A stretch of DNA of 42,221 nt. Origin: Alphaproteobacteria bacterium (GTDB taxonomy: Bacteria; Pseudomonadota; Alphaproteobacteria; MPNO01; UBA830). The stretch is taken from positions 89,464 to 131,684 of the forward strand of contig JAJEBT010000066.1 in assembly GCA_022822405.1 (NCBI GenBank), written 5' to 3'. The position numbers and the translations under genes are program-made. Below are positions 8,359 through 19,535 of the stretch, piece after piece (positions within the stretch are counted from its first letter, which is position 1; every line of letters begins with the position of its first letter). The notes under the pieces are model-generated. The model saw only the letters and a list, made by a program, of their open reading frames with translations. It had not been told where the DNA came from and made no database searches.

Positions 8359-9084
8359 ATGGAGCAATCAGCCATACAGTCCGTCCCGCTTGCCGGCTCG
8401 GTCGCCGCGGACCTGTCGCTTGTGGGCCTGTTCGCGCAGGCCGACATTGTCGTCAAGGCGGTGATGATCGCGCTTCTGCTGGCCTCATTCTGGTGCTGGG
8501 CGATCATCTTCGAAAAGCTTGGCCGCATGCGCCGCCTGCGCCGTCGCGCGAACGAGTTCGAGAGGACGTTCTGGTCCGGCGGATCGCTCGACGACCTGTT
8601 CGAGGAGATCGGCGACCGTCCCGACGATCCGATGTCGGCCATATTCGTGTCGGCGATGCGGGAATGGCGGCGGGCGACCGAAGGCACGCTGCGCGGCACG
8701 GAGTCGCTGCGCAGCCTTTCGGAGCGCATCGATCGCGTCATGCAGGTGACGCTCACACGCGAACTCGAGCATGTCGAACGCTACATGACCTTTCTTGCCT
8801 CGGTGGGCTCGACGGCGCCGTTCATCGGCCTGTTTGGCACCGTCTGGGGGATCATGAACAGCTTCACCGCTATTGCGGTGACCAAGAACACGTCGCTCGC
8901 CGTCGTCGCACCCGGCATCGCGGAGGCGCTGTTCGCCACGGCGCTCGGCCTCGTTGCCGCGATCCCCGCGGTGATCGCCTACAACAAGCTGTCCAACGAC
9001 ATCAACCGCTACGCGGCACGGCTCGAATCGTTCGCCGGCGAATTCGGCGCGATCCTCTCGCGCCGGACCGACGAGGGATACTGA
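8359..9084 (+). CDS. tolQ: Tol-Pal proton channel subunit TolQ
   Basis: Inner-membrane subunit that with TolR uses the proton gradient to energise TolA and constrict the outer membrane at division. The 241-aa protein has an N-terminal membrane helix (VVKAVMIALLLASFWCWAII), a cytoplasmic loop, and two C-terminal helices around FLASVGSTAPFIGLFGTVWG and IAEALFATALGLVAAIPAV, the ExbB/TolQ/MotA channel signature. An AGGAG site precedes the ATG. It is 14 bp after ybgC and 3 bp before tolR. Confidence 0.94.
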   Translation: MEQSAIQSVPLAGSVAADLSLVGLFAQADIVVKAVMIALLLASFWCWAIIFEKLGRMRRLRRRANEFERTFWSGGSLDDLFEEIGDRPDDPMSAIFVSAMREWRRATEGTLRGTESLRSLSERIDRVMQVTLTRELEHVERYMTFLASVGSTAPFIGLFGTVWGIMNSFTAIAVTKNTSLAVVAPGIAEALFATALGLVAAIPAVIAYNKLSNDINRYAARLESFAGEFGAILSRRTDEGY

Positions 9085-9087
9085 GCG

Positions 9088-9552
9088 ATGGCGATGGCTC
9101 CGTCGGGCAGGAACGGTCACGGCCGCGCCAAGGGATATGTCCCCATGAGCGAGATCAACGTCACGCCGCTGGTCGACGTCATGCTGGTGCTTCTCGTGGT
9201 GTTCATGATCACCGCGCCGCTCCTGACCGCCGGGGTGCCGGTCGACCTGCCGAAGACCGAGGCGTCGAAAATGGTGGGGCAGGACGAGCCGCTCGTCATC
9301 ACGGTCAACCGCGACAATGAGGTGTTCCTGCAGGAGACCAGGGTCGCGCTGGATTCGCTGGCCGCGCGGCTGCGGGCGATCACCGAGATCCGTCGGGACA
9401 CGCGGATCTTCATTCGCGCCGATCAGGCGCTTGCCTACGGCAAGGTCATGGAGGTGATGGGCACGCTGAATCTCGCCGGCTTCAGCCGTGTTGCGCTGGT
9501 CACGGATTTCGGCGCGACGGCCGGCGGCGCAGAGGGCGGGGAGCGCAGGTGA
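9088..9552 (+). CDS. tolR: Tol-Pal subunit TolR
   Basis: Single-span inner-membrane protein that completes the TolQR channel. Length 154 aa. The ExbD/TolR segment MSEINVTPLVDVMLVLLVVF contains the membrane aspartate that carries protons; a periplasmic domain follows (DLPKTEASKM, VTVNRDNEVFLQ, IRADQALAYGKVMEVMGTLN). The N-terminal 15 residues are basic and cytoplasmic. Its stop overlaps the tolA start. Confidence 0.94.
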   Translation: MAMAPSGRNGHGRAKGYVPMSEINVTPLVDVMLVLLVVFMITAPLLTAGVPVDLPKTEASKMVGQDEPLVITVNRDNEVFLQETRVALDSLAARLRAITEIRRDTRIFIRADQALAYGKVMEVMGTLNLAGFSRVALVTDFGATAGGAEGGERR

Positions 9553-10487
9553 TGGGATACGGGAGCTTCCTTTCCGTGTTGCTCCATGTCTGCATCTTTG
9601 CGCTCGCGGTGCTCGGCCTGCCCAGGCTCTTCGATCCCGAGCCCGTCGAGATGGGCGCCGTCGCCGTCGAGATCGCCTCGCTTTCCGAACTTGAAGCGGC
9701 GGCACCGCCGGCCAGGCCTGAGCCGGCCGCGCCGGTGGCGGAACCGCCGCCCGCGGCGAAGGCTGCGCCGCCGGAGGCGCCGCCCCTGCCACCGTCGCCG
9801 GAGCCGGCGCTGACGATCCCGGAGCCGCGACCGGTACCGCCGGAAGCCGCTCCTGCGCCCGCCGCAGTTCCGAAGCCCAAGGCGAAGCCGCTGGCGCCGG
9901 AGCCCGACCCGGCTCCGCCCCCCAAGCCCAAGGCGAAGCCGTCGCCGCCCCCGCCGCCGAAGGCCGTGAAGAAGGTTGCGGCGAAGAAGCCGCCCAAACC
10001 GCGTCGCAAGCCCCGGCCTCCGGACCGGATGGGAACGGTCCTCAAGAATCTGGACCGCATCGCCGCGCCGGTACCGAAGCCGAAGCCGAAACCCGCGCGC
10101 AACGAGGAAAAGGCCGTCGCGGCGGCGAAACCGTCACTCCAGGAGCGTTTTCGGCAGCAGCGTCGCGGCGACGAATCCGTGATCATCGCGCAGCTCAGAC
10201 GCCAGCTCGAACCATGCTGGAGCGTTCCGGCCGGCGGCAAGGACGTCGCCGGCATCAAGGTCCCGATTCGCATACGCCTGCAGCCCGATGGCTCGCTCGC
10301 CGGTCGTCCGGTGGTCGAGAGCGCAGCCCGGCTCGCAAGTGACCAGATGTACCGTACTGTAGCCGAAAGCGCGCTCCGGGCCCTGCGCGACCCGCGCTGC
10401 GTGCCGTTCAACCTGCCTTACGGGCAGTACGACATCTGGAAGGATGTCGTTTTCAGTTTCGATCCGAAGGAAATGCTTGGGGAATGA
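9549..10487 (+). CDS. tolA: Cell envelope integrity protein TolA
   Basis: Bridges the TolQR motor to TolB and Pal. The 312-aa protein has one N-terminal membrane span ([19 protein letters not shown]), a long Pro/Ala/Lys-rich periplasmic linker of about 150 residues with KPKAKP-type repeats, and a C-terminal TonB-like domain ([35 protein letters not shown]). The linker is Pro-rich as in alphaproteobacteria, unlike the long helical domain of E. coli. GTG 9549 and ATG 9552 are both possible starts. Confidence 0.9.
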   Translation: MMGYGSFLSVLLHVCIFALAVLGLPRLFDPEPVEMGAVAVEIASLSELEAAAPPARPEPAAPVAEPPPAAKAAPPEAPPLPPSPEPALTIPEPRPVPPEAAPAPAAVPKPKAKPLAPEPDPAPPPKPKAKPSPPPPPKAVKKVAAKKPPKPRRKPRPPDRMGTVLKNLDRIAAPVPKPKPKPARNEEKAVAAAKPSLQERFRQQRRGDESVIIAQLRRQLEPCWSVPAGGKDVAGIKVPIRIRLQPDGSLAGRPVVESAARLASDQMYRTVAESALRALRDPRCVPFNLPYGQYDIWKDVVFSFDPKEMLGE

Positions 10488-11812
10488 AAGCAATGCCGGA
10501 AACCAGGAGAGCCCTGCTGCTGTTCGCCACCGGGGCCGCGATGCTGTGCGCCGCCGGCGCGGCCAACGCCCAGATCCGGGTAGACATGACGCGCGGCACC
10601 GTCGAGCCGCTGCCGATCGCGGTACCCGTGTTTCTTGACCCCCGGCCGGCCGGTCCGCCTCATGGCCGCCTGATCGCCGATGTCGTGTCGGCCGACCTAG
10701 CAAGATCTGGGCTCTTCAGGCCCATCGATCGCCGCGCTTTCATCCAGGACACGGCCTCGCTGGCCGTGCAGCCGCGCTTCGGTGACTGGCGCCAGATCAA
10801 CGCCCAGGCCCTGGTCTCGGGCGTCGTCAAGCGCCGCCCCGGCGGTCAACTCAGGGTCGAGGTCCGGCTGTGGGACGTCTTCCGCGGCGTGCAGATGACG
10901 GGTGTCGCCTATACCACGACGCCGGACAAGTGGCGGCGGGTCGCGCACATCATCGCCGACGAGGTCTACAAGCGGATCACCGGGGAGGACGGATATTTCG
11001 ATACCCGCATCGTCTACATTTCGGAAAGCGGTCCGCCCAAGGCGCGTATCAAGAGGCTTGCCATCATGGATCAGGACGGCGCGAATCACAGGTTCCTGAC
11101 CGACGGTCGGGCGCTGGTGCTGACGCCGCGCTTCTCGCCGACGGCGCAGGAGATCACCTACCTGTCCTATACGGCCGGCCGGCCGCGGGCCTATCTCTAC
11201 AATATCGACACCCGGCGCCAGGAAGTCATCGGGGACTTCCCGGGCATGACCTTTGCTCCGCGCTTCTCTCCTGACGGCAACAAGGTGGTCATGAGCATGG
11301 CGCAGGACGGCAACTCCGAGATCTACGCGATGGACCTGCGAACCCGCAGGGTCCGGCGGCTGACTCGCAATCCGGCGATCGACACCTCGGCCTCCTATTC
11401 CCCTGACGGTGACCGCATAACGTTCAATTCCGACCGTGGCGGCTCGCAGCAGATCTACGTCATGAATTCCGATGGCAGTGGCGTTCGCCGGATCAGTTTC
11501 GGTAAGGGCCGCTACGCGACGCCGGTCTGGTCGCCCCGCGGTGACCAGATCGCCTTCACCCGAATCAGGGGCGGCAGATTCGCCATCGGCATCATCGGTC
11601 CCGACGGTTCGGGCGAGCGCATCTTGGTCGAGGATTTCCTCGTGGAAGGGCCGACATGGGCGCCGAACGGGAGGGTGCTGATGTTCTTCAGACAGGGTCC
11701 CAATCAGGCGGCGCCCAAGCTCTATTCCATTGATCTTACGGGCTATAACGAACGTGAGGTGGTGACTCCGGCGGGCGGTTCCGATCCTGCCTGGTCGCCG
11801 CTCGTGAAGTGA
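10484..11812 (+). CDS. tolB: Tol-Pal periplasmic protein TolB
   Basis: Periplasmic beta-propeller that binds Pal and is released by TolA. The 442-aa precursor has a signal peptide ending AANA before QIRVDMTRG, an N-terminal alpha/beta domain ([20 protein letters not shown]), and repeated WD40-like blades with the [31 protein letters not shown] and [11 protein letters not shown] pattern. Start ATG 10484 overlaps the tolA stop; ATG 10493 is an alternative. Confidence 0.95.
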   Translation: MKAMPETRRALLLFATGAAMLCAAGAANAQIRVDMTRGTVEPLPIAVPVFLDPRPAGPPHGRLIADVVSADLARSGLFRPIDRRAFIQDTASLAVQPRFGDWRQINAQALVSGVVKRRPGGQLRVEVRLWDVFRGVQMTGVAYTTTPDKWRRVAHIIADEVYKRITGEDGYFDTRIVYISESGPPKARIKRLAIMDQDGANHRFLTDGRALVLTPRFSPTAQEITYLSYTAGRPRAYLYNIDTRRQEVIGDFPGMTFAPRFSPDGNKVVMSMAQDGNSEIYAMDLRTRRVRRLTRNPAIDTSASYSPDGDRITFNSDRGGSQQIYVMNSDGSGVRRISFGKGRYATPVWSPRGDQIAFTRIRGGRFAIGIIGPDGSGERILVEDFLVEGPTWAPNGRVLMFFRQGPNQAAPKLYSIDLTGYNEREVVTPAGGSDPAWSPLVK

Positions 11813-11890
11813 CCGGCCGGGAAATGGATCCGGGTCGCCCGCTGCCGCGGTGCGGGGGCGTCACGCCGGGGCGCGCCGCCGCGCGGGGCG

Positions 11891-11919
11891 TTGAGCCGCG
11901 GCGCCGGTGTGGCTAGTAT
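11891..11919 (+). promoter_or_regulatory. Sigma-70-like promoter for pal
   Basis: TTGAGC at 11891-11896 and TAGTAT at 11914-11919 with a 17-bp spacer. Transcription would start near 11926, about 65 bases before the pal ATG. It lies in the 178-bp gap after tolB and would let pal be made independently of the tolQRAB message, as in other bacteria. Confidence 0.5.
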
Positions 11920-11990
11920 CAGGGTCAGGTCGGTCATGTGTTGTCGGCCGATCCGGCGCTTTTTCATCAACCGATCAGGGAACAAACGCC

Positions 11991-12530
11991 ATGCGACTCG
12001 TGTATTTGGCCTGCGTGTGCGCGGGGCTGGCTCTTGCAGCATGCGAGTCTTCGCCGGTCGAGGACGCCGACAGCGTGGCCGACGGCCAGAACTTGGCCAG
12101 CGACCAGGCGCCGGCCGTCGACAACAGCGGCCCGACCGTGGAACGTCTCGGCGGCGTCGCCCCCGGCAGTTCGGAGGACTTCGTCACCAATGTCGGGGAT
12201 CGCGTGTTCTTCGGATTCGACCGTCACGACCTGTCCGAAGAGGCCCGGATCGTCATCCAGAACCAGGTCGTTTGGCTGAAGGACTATCCGGATGTGAGGA
12301 TCACGCTCGAGGGACACGCGGACGAGCGGGGTACTCGGGAATACAACCTGGCGCTGGGCGAACAGCGCGCGAATTCGGTCCGCGACTACATGATAGCGCT
12401 CGGCGTCGCGGCCGGTCGTATCACGACCATCAGCTACGGCAAGGAACGGCCGGTCGATCCCGCCTCGACAGAGGACGCCTGGGCCCGCAACCGGCGCGCA
12501 GTGACGGTCGTCGGAGGCGGCTCCACCTGA
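11991..12530 (+). CDS. pal: Peptidoglycan-associated lipoprotein Pal
   Basis: Outer-membrane lipoprotein that ties the outer membrane to peptidoglycan. The 179-aa precursor has a lipoprotein signal with lipobox LAAC (Cys18), a disordered acidic linker, and a C-terminal OmpA-like domain: VFFGFDRHDLSEEA, LEGHADERGTREYNLALGEQ, and SYGKERPV, with the Asp and Arg that bind diaminopimelate. ATG 11991 is chosen because it gives the lipobox; an AGGGA site precedes it. Confidence 0.95.
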   Translation: MRLVYLACVCAGLALAACESSPVEDADSVADGQNLASDQAPAVDNSGPTVERLGGVAPGSSEDFVTNVGDRVFFGFDRHDLSEEARIVIQNQVVWLKDYPDVRITLEGHADERGTREYNLALGEQRANSVRDYMIALGVAAGRITTISYGKERPVDPASTEDAWARNRRAVTVVGGGST

Positions 12531-12612
12531 GCGCCCGGCCGGCCAGTTTGCCGGAGCCGGATACGGCCGGTGGTGTCCGCAGAGACCGCGCGGCTCCGTC
12601 GGAAGAACTGAC

Positions 12613-13623
12613 ATGAAGGCCTTCTCCAGCGCACGCATCGCAAGTGGTCGGGGTCTCCGTCGGGCCGGACTCCGCCGGGTGTTCCGTGCGGCCAGCATCC
12701 TGGCGACCGCCGCGTTCCTGGGCCTGGGTCCGGTCGCCGCCGCGGCTCAGACCGCGGACATCGGAGAGCTCGTCAACCGCATTGACCGACTGCAACGCGA
12801 ACTCGGCGCGCTGCAGCGGGAGGTCTACCGGAACCGACCCGCGCCCGCGCCCGGCGCCGGTGCGCCGGCGCCTTCGCGCCCAGCCGCGGATGCGCCGCAG
12901 ACCAGCGCCCGGAATTCGATCCGCCTCGGGCAGCTCGAACTCGAGATCAGGAAACTGACCGGTATTGTCGAAGAGCTCGATCACAGGCTGGGCCGGCTTG
13001 AGGGGCTGGTGGCGGATCTGCAGAAGGCGCCGGCCGTCGTGGCCGGCGGGGCGGACCCGTCACAGCAGGAACCGGGTGCGGCACCCGCCGAGCCATCGGT
13101 CGCTCCGCCGGCTGGCGGCGGGACAGTCCTTGGAAAACCCGAGGGTGTGCTCGGCACCATCGCTGCCGCCGATGCTGCGGTGGGAACCGGCTCGCTGACG
13201 GCGCCCGGGTCCGCCGAACCCGTTCTTCCCGAAGGTTCGCCGCAGGTCCAGTATGACTTCGCCCTCGATCTCATGCTGGACAAGAACGACTATGCGACTG
13301 CCGAGAAGGCGCTGCAGGAGTTCCTCCAGCGCCACGCCGGCCACAGGCTGGCCGGCAACGCCTATTACTGGCTCGGTGAGACTCATTACGTGCGCAAGGA
13401 GTTTCGCGAGGCGGCCTTGGCCTTCGGCCAGGGTTTCCGCAAGCACTCGCGAAGCTCCAAGGCGCCCGACACGCTGCTCAGGCTCGGGATGGCGCTGGCT
13501 GAGCTTGGCAAGCGCAAGGAGGCATGCACCGCCTTCAAGACTCTTGCGGAAAGGTTCCCCGGAGTTGCGCCGCGGCTCGGCAGGCGCATCGAGCACGAGC
13601 AGAACCGCAACAAGTGCCGGTGA
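12613..13623 (+). CDS. cpoB: Tol-Pal coordinator CpoB (YbgF)
   Basis: Periplasmic protein linking Tol-Pal constriction to peptidoglycan synthesis. The 336-aa precursor has an Arg-rich signal peptide (ILATAAFLGLGPVAAAAQ), coiled-coil segments (IGELVNRIDRLQRELGALQR, LGQLELEIRKLTGIVEELDH), a Pro/Ala-rich spacer, and a C-terminal TPR domain (YDFALDLMLDKNDYATAEKA, AYYWLGETHYVRKEFREAAL). The start ATG 12613 is 82 bp after pal. Its last codon overlaps the tilS start. Confidence 0.92.
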   Translation: MKAFSSARIASGRGLRRAGLRRVFRAASILATAAFLGLGPVAAAAQTADIGELVNRIDRLQRELGALQREVYRNRPAPAPGAGAPAPSRPAADAPQTSARNSIRLGQLELEIRKLTGIVEELDHRLGRLEGLVADLQKAPAVVAGGADPSQQEPGAAPAEPSVAPPAGGGTVLGKPEGVLGTIAAADAAVGTGSLTAPGSAEPVLPEGSPQVQYDFALDLMLDKNDYATAEKALQEFLQRHAGHRLAGNAYYWLGETHYVRKEFREAALAFGQGFRKHSRSSKAPDTLLRLGMALAELGKRKEACTAFKTLAERFPGVAPRLGRRIEHEQNRNKCR

Positions 13624-14972
13624 GCGGAACCGGGCCAATCGAGGCTTCCGAGTTCGGCGCTCTTGTCGCACCGCTGGGACCGTTCGGCGGCCGGTCGCGG
13701 GTGGCGGTTGCCGTATCGGGCGGCCCCGACAGCATGGCGCTTCTGGTGCTGGCGGGGCGGTGGGCCGCCGGCGTCGGCGTCCGGCTCGCCGCGTTGACCG
13801 TCGATCACGGCCTCCGCGCGGAGTCCGCCGCCGAAGCGTCGAGGGTGGCGGAATGGTGCGCGGCGCGGCGCATCGAGCATCGGACCCTGGAATGGCGCGG
13901 CGACAAGCCGTCCACCGCCATCCAGCAGGCGGCGCGCGCGGCCCGTTACGAATTAATGGTCCGCTGGTGCCGCGACCACGGGTTCGCGCACCTGTTGCTG
14001 GCTCATCATCTCGGTGACCAGGCCGAGACCCTGCTCATGCGTCTGCAGCGCGGCAGCGGCGTCGCCGGCCTTGCCGGGATGCCTGCGGTCGCGCTGCGCG
14101 ACGGGGTGCGCCTCGTCCGCCCGCTGCTTGCGATTCCGCGCGACAGGCTGTTGGCGACGCTTGAGGCCGCCGGTCAGGACTGGCTCGAGGATCCCAGCAA
14201 CCATGACCGGAGATTTGCCCGCGTCCGGATTCGCGATACCGCCGCCCGGCTTGCCGAACGCGGTGTCGGCGCGGGCGATATCGGCCGGGTGGCGGCGGCG
14301 CTCGGCAGGATGCGGGCGGCGCGGGAGCGCGGGCTTGCCGATCTCGCCGGGTGCGCGGTGGCGATCTTTCCGGAAGGGTATGCGGAAGTGGACGGCGAGG
14401 CGTTCCGCGAGGCTGCGCCCGCGCCCGCGCGCCACCTGCTGTCGACGGTGCTGCGGACGGTGGGCGGCAGACCCTACGAGCCGCGCAGCCGCCGGCTCGA
14501 GCGGCTGGCGGCGTTGCTGGAGACCGGCCGGCCGGCGCGCCGGCACACGCTCGGAGGTTGCCTGGTCGAGCCCGCAGGGAACGGATTCCGCGTCTGTCGC
14601 GAACCGCGGGCGATCCGCGCGGTGCGGGAACTCGGCGGATCCGCCACCTTCCGCTGGGACCGCCGTTTCGACATTGCCGTTTCGGCGGCCGACGCGGAGG
14701 TGCGGCAGGGTGCGCGGATAGGTGCGCTCGGCGAGGCGGGCTGGCAGGCGATTGCGGAGACAGCCGGCACCCGGTCGCTTTGCTTGCCCCCGGCCTCGGT
14801 GCTTTTTGGCCTGCCGGCGCTGTGGGCGGACGGACAGGTTGCCGAGGTTCCCTCGATCGGTTACCGGTGCGGGGGCGGGCCTGTGGCGCGGATTTTGGTG
14901 CGATTCCGACCCTCGGCGCCGCTTTGCGGCCCCGCCTTCCGACTTGCATTATCGGAGCCGTGTAGTATCTAA
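13620..14972 (+). CDS. tilS: tRNA(Ile)-lysidine synthetase TilS
   Basis: Changes C34 of the CAU-anticodon tRNA-Ile to lysidine using ATP and lysine, so the tRNA reads AUA. The 450-aa product carries the PP-loop [15 protein letters not shown] near residue 30, [15 protein letters not shown], and [20 protein letters not shown] with the family's LAHHLxDQAET motif, then WLEDPSN. The C-terminal half is Arg/Ala-rich and less conserved. The start is GTG 13620, overlapping the cpoB stop; the longer frame from 13524 lies inside cpoB. Confidence 0.92.
   Translation: MSGTGPIEASEFGALVAPLGPFGGRSRVAVAVSGGPDSMALLVLAGRWAAGVGVRLAALTVDHGLRAESAAEASRVAEWCAARRIEHRTLEWRGDKPSTAIQQAARAARYELMVRWCRDHGFAHLLLAHHLGDQAETLLMRLQRGSGVAGLAGMPAVALRDGVRLVRPLLAIPRDRLLATLEAAGQDWLEDPSNHDRRFARVRIRDTAARLAERGVGAGDIGRVAAALGRMRAARERGLADLAGCAVAIFPEGYAEVDGEAFREAAPAPARHLLSTVLRTVGGRPYEPRSRRLERLAALLETGRPARRHTLGGCLVEPAGNGFRVCREPRAIRAVRELGGSATFRWDRRFDIAVSAADAEVRQGARIGALGEAGWQAIAETAGTRSLCLPPASVLFGLPALWADGQVAEVPSIGYRCGGGPVARILVRFRPSAPLCGPAFRLALSEPCSI
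14944..14971 (+). promoter_or_regulatory. Possible ftsH promoter
   Basis: TTGCAT at 14944-14949 and TATCTA at 14966-14971 with a 16-bp spacer, at the very end of tilS and about 90 bp before ftsH. The preceding C gives CTTG, the -35 core of alphaproteobacterial RpoH promoters, so heat-shock control of ftsH is possible; that is inference. Confidence 0.35.
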
Positions 14973-15066
14973 TGCTGCTGTAAGGGACAAAACGCGGCTC
15001 GGAACCGGCGCAAGGGTGGCCGGAGGCCGCGCGTCAGCATCGTATCTGCAGCTGGAGCGCTCATCC

Positions 15067-17007
15067 GTGGGCAATTTTGGCAAGAACCTCGCATTGTGGG
15101 TCATAATCGGGCTCCTCTTGGTGGCCCTGTTCAACCTGTTTCAGCAACCGTCGGGGCGTTCGGGGGAAACGGCGACCGCGTTCTCCGAATTCCTTGCCGA
15201 TGTCGAGGGCGGGCAGGTCCGGGAAGTCACGATCAAGGGCAACGAGATCGTCGGTGTGCGCAAGGACGGCCGGCCGTTCTCGACCTACGCGCCGCAGGAT
15301 CCGGGCCTCGTCGAAAAGCTCCACAGCAATGGCGTCATGATCCGGGCGGTGCCGGCCGACGACGGGTCCCCGTCGCTGCTCAACATCCTGATATCCTGGT
15401 TCCCGATGCTGCTTCTCATCGGCGTGTGGATTTTCTTCATGCGCCAGATGCAGTCCGGCGGCGGCAAGGCGATGGGGTTCGGCAAGTCGCGCGCGCGGCT
15501 GCTGACCGAGCGCAGCGGCCGTGTCACCTTCGAAGATGTCGCCGGCATCGAGGAAGCCAAGCAGGAACTCGAGGAAGTCGTCGAATTCCTGCGCGATCCG
15601 CGGAAGTTCCAGCGCCTCGGCGGAGAGATTCCGAAGGGCGTGCTGCTGGTTGGCCCCCCCGGGACGGGCAAGACGCTCCTCGCCCGGGCCATCGCCGGCG
15701 AGGCCAATGTCCCGTTCTTCACGATATCGGGTTCTGACTTTGTCGAGATGTTTGTCGGCGTCGGCGCCAGCCGCGTGCGCGACATGTTCGAACAGGGCAA
15801 GAAAAACGCGCCCTGCATCATCTTCATCGACGAAATAGATGCTGTCGGGCGCCACCGCGGCGCCGGACTCGGCGGCGGCAACGACGAACGCGAGCAGACC
15901 CTCAATCAGCTGCTGGTGGAAATGGACGGATTCGAGGCCAATGAGGGCGTGATCCTGATCGCCGCAACCAACCGGCCCGACGTGCTCGATCCGGCACTGC
16001 TGCGTCCCGGGCGTTTCGACCGCCAGGTGACCGTGCCCAATCCGGATGTTCTCGGGCGTGAAAAGATTCTCGGCGTGCACATGGCGAAGGTGCCGCTGGG
16101 CCCGGATGTCGATGCCAAGGTGATCGCGCGCGGAACGCCGGGTTTCTCGGGAGCCGACCTCGCCAACCTCGTGAACGAGGCGGCGCTGCTGGCGGCGCGT
16201 CGCAACAAGCGGCTAGTGACGATGGCGGACTTCGAGGACGCCAAGGACAAGGTGCTGATGGGCGCCGAGCGGCGTTCGATGGTCATGACCGAAGAGGAGA
16301 AGGCCCTGACCGCCTATCACGAGGCCGGACACGCGCTCGTCGCGCTTGCGGTGCCCAAGCATGACCCGCTTCACAAGGTCACGATAATTCCGCGGGGACG
16401 GGCGCTCGGCGTCACCATGTCGCTGCCCGAACGCGACCGCTACGGATTCTCCAAGGTCGAGCTCACGTCCAGGCTCGCGATGATGTTCGGCGGGCGCGTT
16501 GCCGAGGAGCTCGTTTTCGGCGTCGAGAACGTGACCACGGGCGCAGGCGACGATATTCGCCAGGCAACCGACCTTGCGCGCCGAATGGTGACGGAGTTCG
16601 GGTTCTCGGACGATCTCGGACCGCTGCGTTACACCGACAACGAGGAGGAAGTCTTCCTCGGCCACTCGGTAACGCAGCGCAAGAACGTGTCGGACAAGAC
16701 GGCGGAAAAGATCGATGTCGAGATTCGGCAGTTGATCGACGAGGCCGAACGGACAGCTCGCAAGGTGCTGACCGAACGCCGCGACGATCTCGAGACTCTG
16801 GCCCGATCGTTGCTTGAGTTCGAGAGCTTGTCCGGCGAAGAGGTCGATGCGGTGCTCCGCGGCGAGGAAATCGTCCGGCCCACCGACGATGGCACGGCGC
16901 CGGCGCCCGAGCGGAAATCGTCGGTTCCGACCTCCGGAGGCAGGCGGTCGTCGAGCGCCGGCGCCGCAACGGGCGGGCTTGAGCCCGAACCGCAGCCCGG
17001 GAGCTGA
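15067..17007 (+). CDS. ftsH: ATP-dependent zinc metalloprotease FtsH
   Basis: Membrane-bound AAA+ protease that degrades misfolded membrane proteins and regulators such as RpoH and LpxC. The 646-aa protein has two N-terminal membrane spans ([17 protein letters not shown] and [18 protein letters not shown]), Walker A GPPGTGKT at about residue 196, Walker [12 protein letters not shown], the second region of homology ([19 protein letters not shown]), and the zinc site HEAGH at 418-422. Start is GTG 15067, preceded by GGAG about 10 bases upstream; the frame is open further upstream but that part lies in tilS. The tail is Pro/Ser-rich and variable. Confidence 0.96.
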   Translation: MGNFGKNLALWVIIGLLLVALFNLFQQPSGRSGETATAFSEFLADVEGGQVREVTIKGNEIVGVRKDGRPFSTYAPQDPGLVEKLHSNGVMIRAVPADDGSPSLLNILISWFPMLLLIGVWIFFMRQMQSGGGKAMGFGKSRARLLTERSGRVTFEDVAGIEEAKQELEEVVEFLRDPRKFQRLGGEIPKGVLLVGPPGTGKTLLARAIAGEANVPFFTISGSDFVEMFVGVGASRVRDMFEQGKKNAPCIIFIDEIDAVGRHRGAGLGGGNDEREQTLNQLLVEMDGFEANEGVILIAATNRPDVLDPALLRPGRFDRQVTVPNPDVLGREKILGVHMAKVPLGPDVDAKVIARGTPGFSGADLANLVNEAALLAARRNKRLVTMADFEDAKDKVLMGAERRSMVMTEEEKALTAYHEAGHALVALAVPKHDPLHKVTIIPRGRALGVTMSLPERDRYGFSKVELTSRLAMMFGGRVAEELVFGVENVTTGAGDDIRQATDLARRMVTEFGFSDDLGPLRYTDNEEEVFLGHSVTQRKNVSDKTAEKIDVEIRQLIDEAERTARKVLTERRDDLETLARSLLEFESLSGEEVDAVLRGEEIVRPTDDGTAPAPERKSSVPTSGGRRSSSAGAATGGLEPEPQPGS

Positions 17008-17050
17008 TCCGCGCCGGGCCGACGGGCCGCTGTCGGCCAGGTGGTTCGCA

Positions 17051-17064
17051 GTGCCCGCGGGCAC
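17051..17064. repeat. 14-bp perfect palindrome between ftsH and folP
   Basis: GTGCCCGCGGGCAC reads the same on both strands. It sits 44 bp after ftsH and 26 bp before folP. It could be a weak intrinsic hairpin or a dimeric protein site; nothing else marks it. Confidence 0.4.
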
Positions 17065-17089
17065 GATGGTTTCCCCGGGAAACGGCTGA

Positions 17090-18124
17090 ATGAGGAATCC
17101 CGTCCTGCACCCGGTCGGCCTCCTCGCGGATCGCGGCAAGGGCGCGCGGACGCTGGCTGGCGGCTGGGTGTCCTTCACCGGGTACCAGGAGATCAGTCTC
17201 GCGGGCGGGGGAGAACCGTCGTTCGGAAACCTCGGCGCGGCCGAGGCGGACAAGCGGTTTCCGGAGCGGGTGGCGGCCCTGACCAGCGCCCGTCCGCCAT
17301 TTGCCGGCATCAGCATTGAACGCCCGCGCATCGTCGCGGTCGTGAACGTCACGCCGGACAGTTTCTCGGACGGCGGGCGGTTCAGCGATCACGCGTCGGC
17401 GATCGACCGGGTGGCCGAGCTGGCGGAAGCCGGTGCGGATATCATCGATATAGGCGGCCAATCGACCCGCCCCGGCGCCGCGGAAATCTCCGTCGGCGAG
17501 GAGCTCCGGCGCGTAATGCCGGTCGTCGAGGCAGCCGTGGGGTCGGGGCTGCCGGTATCTGTCGACACGTGGCGCGCCGAAGTGATGCGCGAGGCCATCG
17601 CCGCCGGGGTTTCCGTCGTCAATGACGTGACGGCACTCTCGGGCGACGCGGCCGCGCTCGAAGCCGTCGCCGGGTCGTCGGCGTCGGTTGTCCTGATGCA
17701 CATGCAGGGGACACCGGCGACGATGCAGGACAGGCCCCGCTACAGGCTCGCTTCGGCCGAGATCTTCGGCTGGCTCGAGAGCAGGGTCGACGCCTGCGTC
17801 ACCGCGGGCATCGGGCGCGACCGCATCGCCGTCGACCCCGGGATCGGCTTCGGCAAGACGGATGCGCACAATGTCGAGATACTGGAGCGTGGCGCCCTGT
17901 TCCATGGCCTTGGATGCGCGGTGATGATCGGCGTTTCACGCAAGAGCTTCATTGGACGGCTTGCGCCGGTCACCGGGCCCGCAGACCGCCTTGCAGGGAC
18001 CGTCATGGCGACTGCAATCGCGCTGTCGCGGGGCGTCCAGCTCCATCGCGTGCACGATGCTGCGGACATTCGCCAGGCGCTGGCCGTATGGCAGGCAGTG
18101 GCGGGTGAGCGGCCGGGCGGCTAA
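17090..18124 (+). CDS. folP: Dihydropteroate synthase FolP
   Basis: Condenses DHPPP with p-aminobenzoate to dihydropteroate; the sulfonamide target. The core begins near residue 77 with [20 protein letters not shown], then [43 protein letters not shown] and [13 protein letters not shown], all substrate-binding loops. The 344-aa protein is longer than the usual 270-280 because of a roughly 75-residue N-terminal extension ([20 protein letters not shown]), a type I have seen in alphaproteobacterial FolP. It precedes glmM as in many bacteria. Confidence 0.93.
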   Translation: MRNPVLHPVGLLADRGKGARTLAGGWVSFTGYQEISLAGGGEPSFGNLGAAEADKRFPERVAALTSARPPFAGISIERPRIVAVVNVTPDSFSDGGRFSDHASAIDRVAELAEAGADIIDIGGQSTRPGAAEISVGEELRRVMPVVEAAVGSGLPVSVDTWRAEVMREAIAAGVSVVNDVTALSGDAAALEAVAGSSASVVLMHMQGTPATMQDRPRYRLASAEIFGWLESRVDACVTAGIGRDRIAVDPGIGFGKTDAHNVEILERGALFHGLGCAVMIGVSRKSFIGRLAPVTGPADRLAGTVMATAIALSRGVQLHRVHDAADIRQALAVWQAVAGERPGG

Positions 18125-18176
18125 TGCTAGACTGGAACGGATCCGGCGCGAAGCCGGTCGGGAAGGATCGGGGTGG

Positions 18177-19535
18177 ATGACCGCTAGACTGTTCGGTACC
18201 GATGGCCTTCGCGGATGCGTCAACCGCGAGCCGATGACCGCGGAAACGGTGCTGCGGCTCGGCATGGCCGCCGGCAGCCTCCTGACGCGCGGTGACCATC
18301 GCCATTCGGTGGTGATCGGCAAGGACACCCGCCTTTCCGGCTACATGTTCGAGGCCGCCCTGATGTCAGGTTTTACCGCGGTCGGCATGGATGTCATCCT
18401 TCTCGGCCCGATGCCGACACCCGGTGTGGCCATGCTGACGCGCAGCCTGCGGGCCGATCTCGGCGTCATGATCTCGGCGTCGCACAACCCCTATCAGGAC
18501 AACGGGATCAAGCTCTTCGGCCCCGACGGTTACAAGCTTTCCGATGCCGTCGAGGGGCAGATCGAGGACCTGATCGCCGCCGCTGCCAGGGACGGCCTCG
18601 CGGCGCCATCCGGGCTCGGGCGGGCCCGGCGGCTTAGCGATGCCGAGGGGCGCTACATCGAGTTCGTCAAGGCCATCTTCCCGCGGGAGTTCAGGCTCGA
18701 CGGGGTGAAGATCGCGCTCGACTGCGCCCACGGTGCCGCCTACAAGGTGGCGCCCGCCATGCTCTGGGAGCTGGGCGCCGATGTCGTGACCTGCGGGGTT
18801 TCGCCTGACGGACTCAACATCAACCGGGATTGCGGTAGCACCCATCCCGAAGCCATGCGTCGCCTGGTCGGCGACAGCGGCGCGGACATCGGTATTTCGC
18901 TGGACGGCGATGCTGATCGCGTCGTCGTTGCCGACGACGCTGGGACGGTGCTCGACGGCGATCAGCTCCTCGCCATGATCGCCCGTTCATGGCGCCAGGA
19001 AGGGCGCCTGTCGGGGGGCGGGATCGTTGCCAGCGTCATGTCCAACCGCGGCCTCGAGAGGTTTCTCGACGATCTGGACCTCAAGCTCGTGCGTGCGCCG
19101 GTCGGCGATCGCTACGTCGTCGAGCACATGCGCTCAAGCGGGTGCAACATTGGCGGCGAGCAGTCGGGCCACATCGTGCTCGGAGACTACTCCACCACTG
19201 GCGACGGGCTGATCGCGGCGCTTCAGGTGCTGTCGATCATGGTCGCTGCCGGTCGGCCGCTCCGCGAGGTCGGCAGATGCTTTGATCCGTGGCCGCAGGT
19301 TCTGCGCAACATCCCGACCGCGGCCAACCATTCGCTTGCCGACGGAGCCGTGGCCCAGGCCGTCCGAAACGGCGAGCGGCAGCTTGGCGCCAGCGGGCGG
19401 GTGCTGGTCAGGAAGTCGGGGACCGAGCCGGTGATCCGGGTCATGGTTGAAGGCGAGGACTCGGGCGTCGTCGAGGCCGTGGTCGGCCAGATCGCTGATG
19501 CCATCTCCGGCACCGCGGATCCGGTCCCGTCGTGA
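18177..19535 (+). CDS. glmM: Phosphoglucosamine mutase GlmM
   Basis: Converts glucosamine-6-P to glucosamine-1-P for UDP-GlcNAc, hence peptidoglycan and LPS. The 452-aa protein has [17 protein letters not shown] at the start, the phosphoserine loop [18 protein letters not shown] with Ser102, the metal loop [28 protein letters not shown] for sugar binding, and [14 protein letters not shown] for phosphate binding. ATG 18177 is chosen because it gives the exact family N-terminus. The stop overlaps the thiD start. Confidence 0.96.
   Translation: MTARLFGTDGLRGCVNREPMTAETVLRLGMAAGSLLTRGDHRHSVVIGKDTRLSGYMFEAALMSGFTAVGMDVILLGPMPTPGVAMLTRSLRADLGVMISASHNPYQDNGIKLFGPDGYKLSDAVEGQIEDLIAAAARDGLAAPSGLGRARRLSDAEGRYIEFVKAIFPREFRLDGVKIALDCAHGAAYKVAPAMLWELGADVVTCGVSPDGLNINRDCGSTHPEAMRRLVGDSGADIGISLDGDADRVVVADDAGTVLDGDQLLAMIARSWRQEGRLSGGGIVASVMSNRGLERFLDDLDLKLVRAPVGDRYVVEHMRSSGCNIGGEQSGHIVLGDYSTTGDGLIAALQVLSIMVAAGRPLREVGRCFDPWPQVLRNIPTAANHSLADGAVAQAVRNGERQLGASGRVLVRKSGTEPVIRVMVEGEDSGVVEAVVGQIADAISGTADPVPS

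Noticed and set aside
8485..9792. 435-codon minus-strand frame over tolQ-tolR
   Set aside because: Antisense of well-supported tol genes, His/Arg-rich shadow composition.
9700..10080. Tandem repeat array in tolA
   Set aside because: The repetitive CCG/AAG-rich sequence encodes the Pro/Ala/Lys linker of TolA and is ordinary for the gene.
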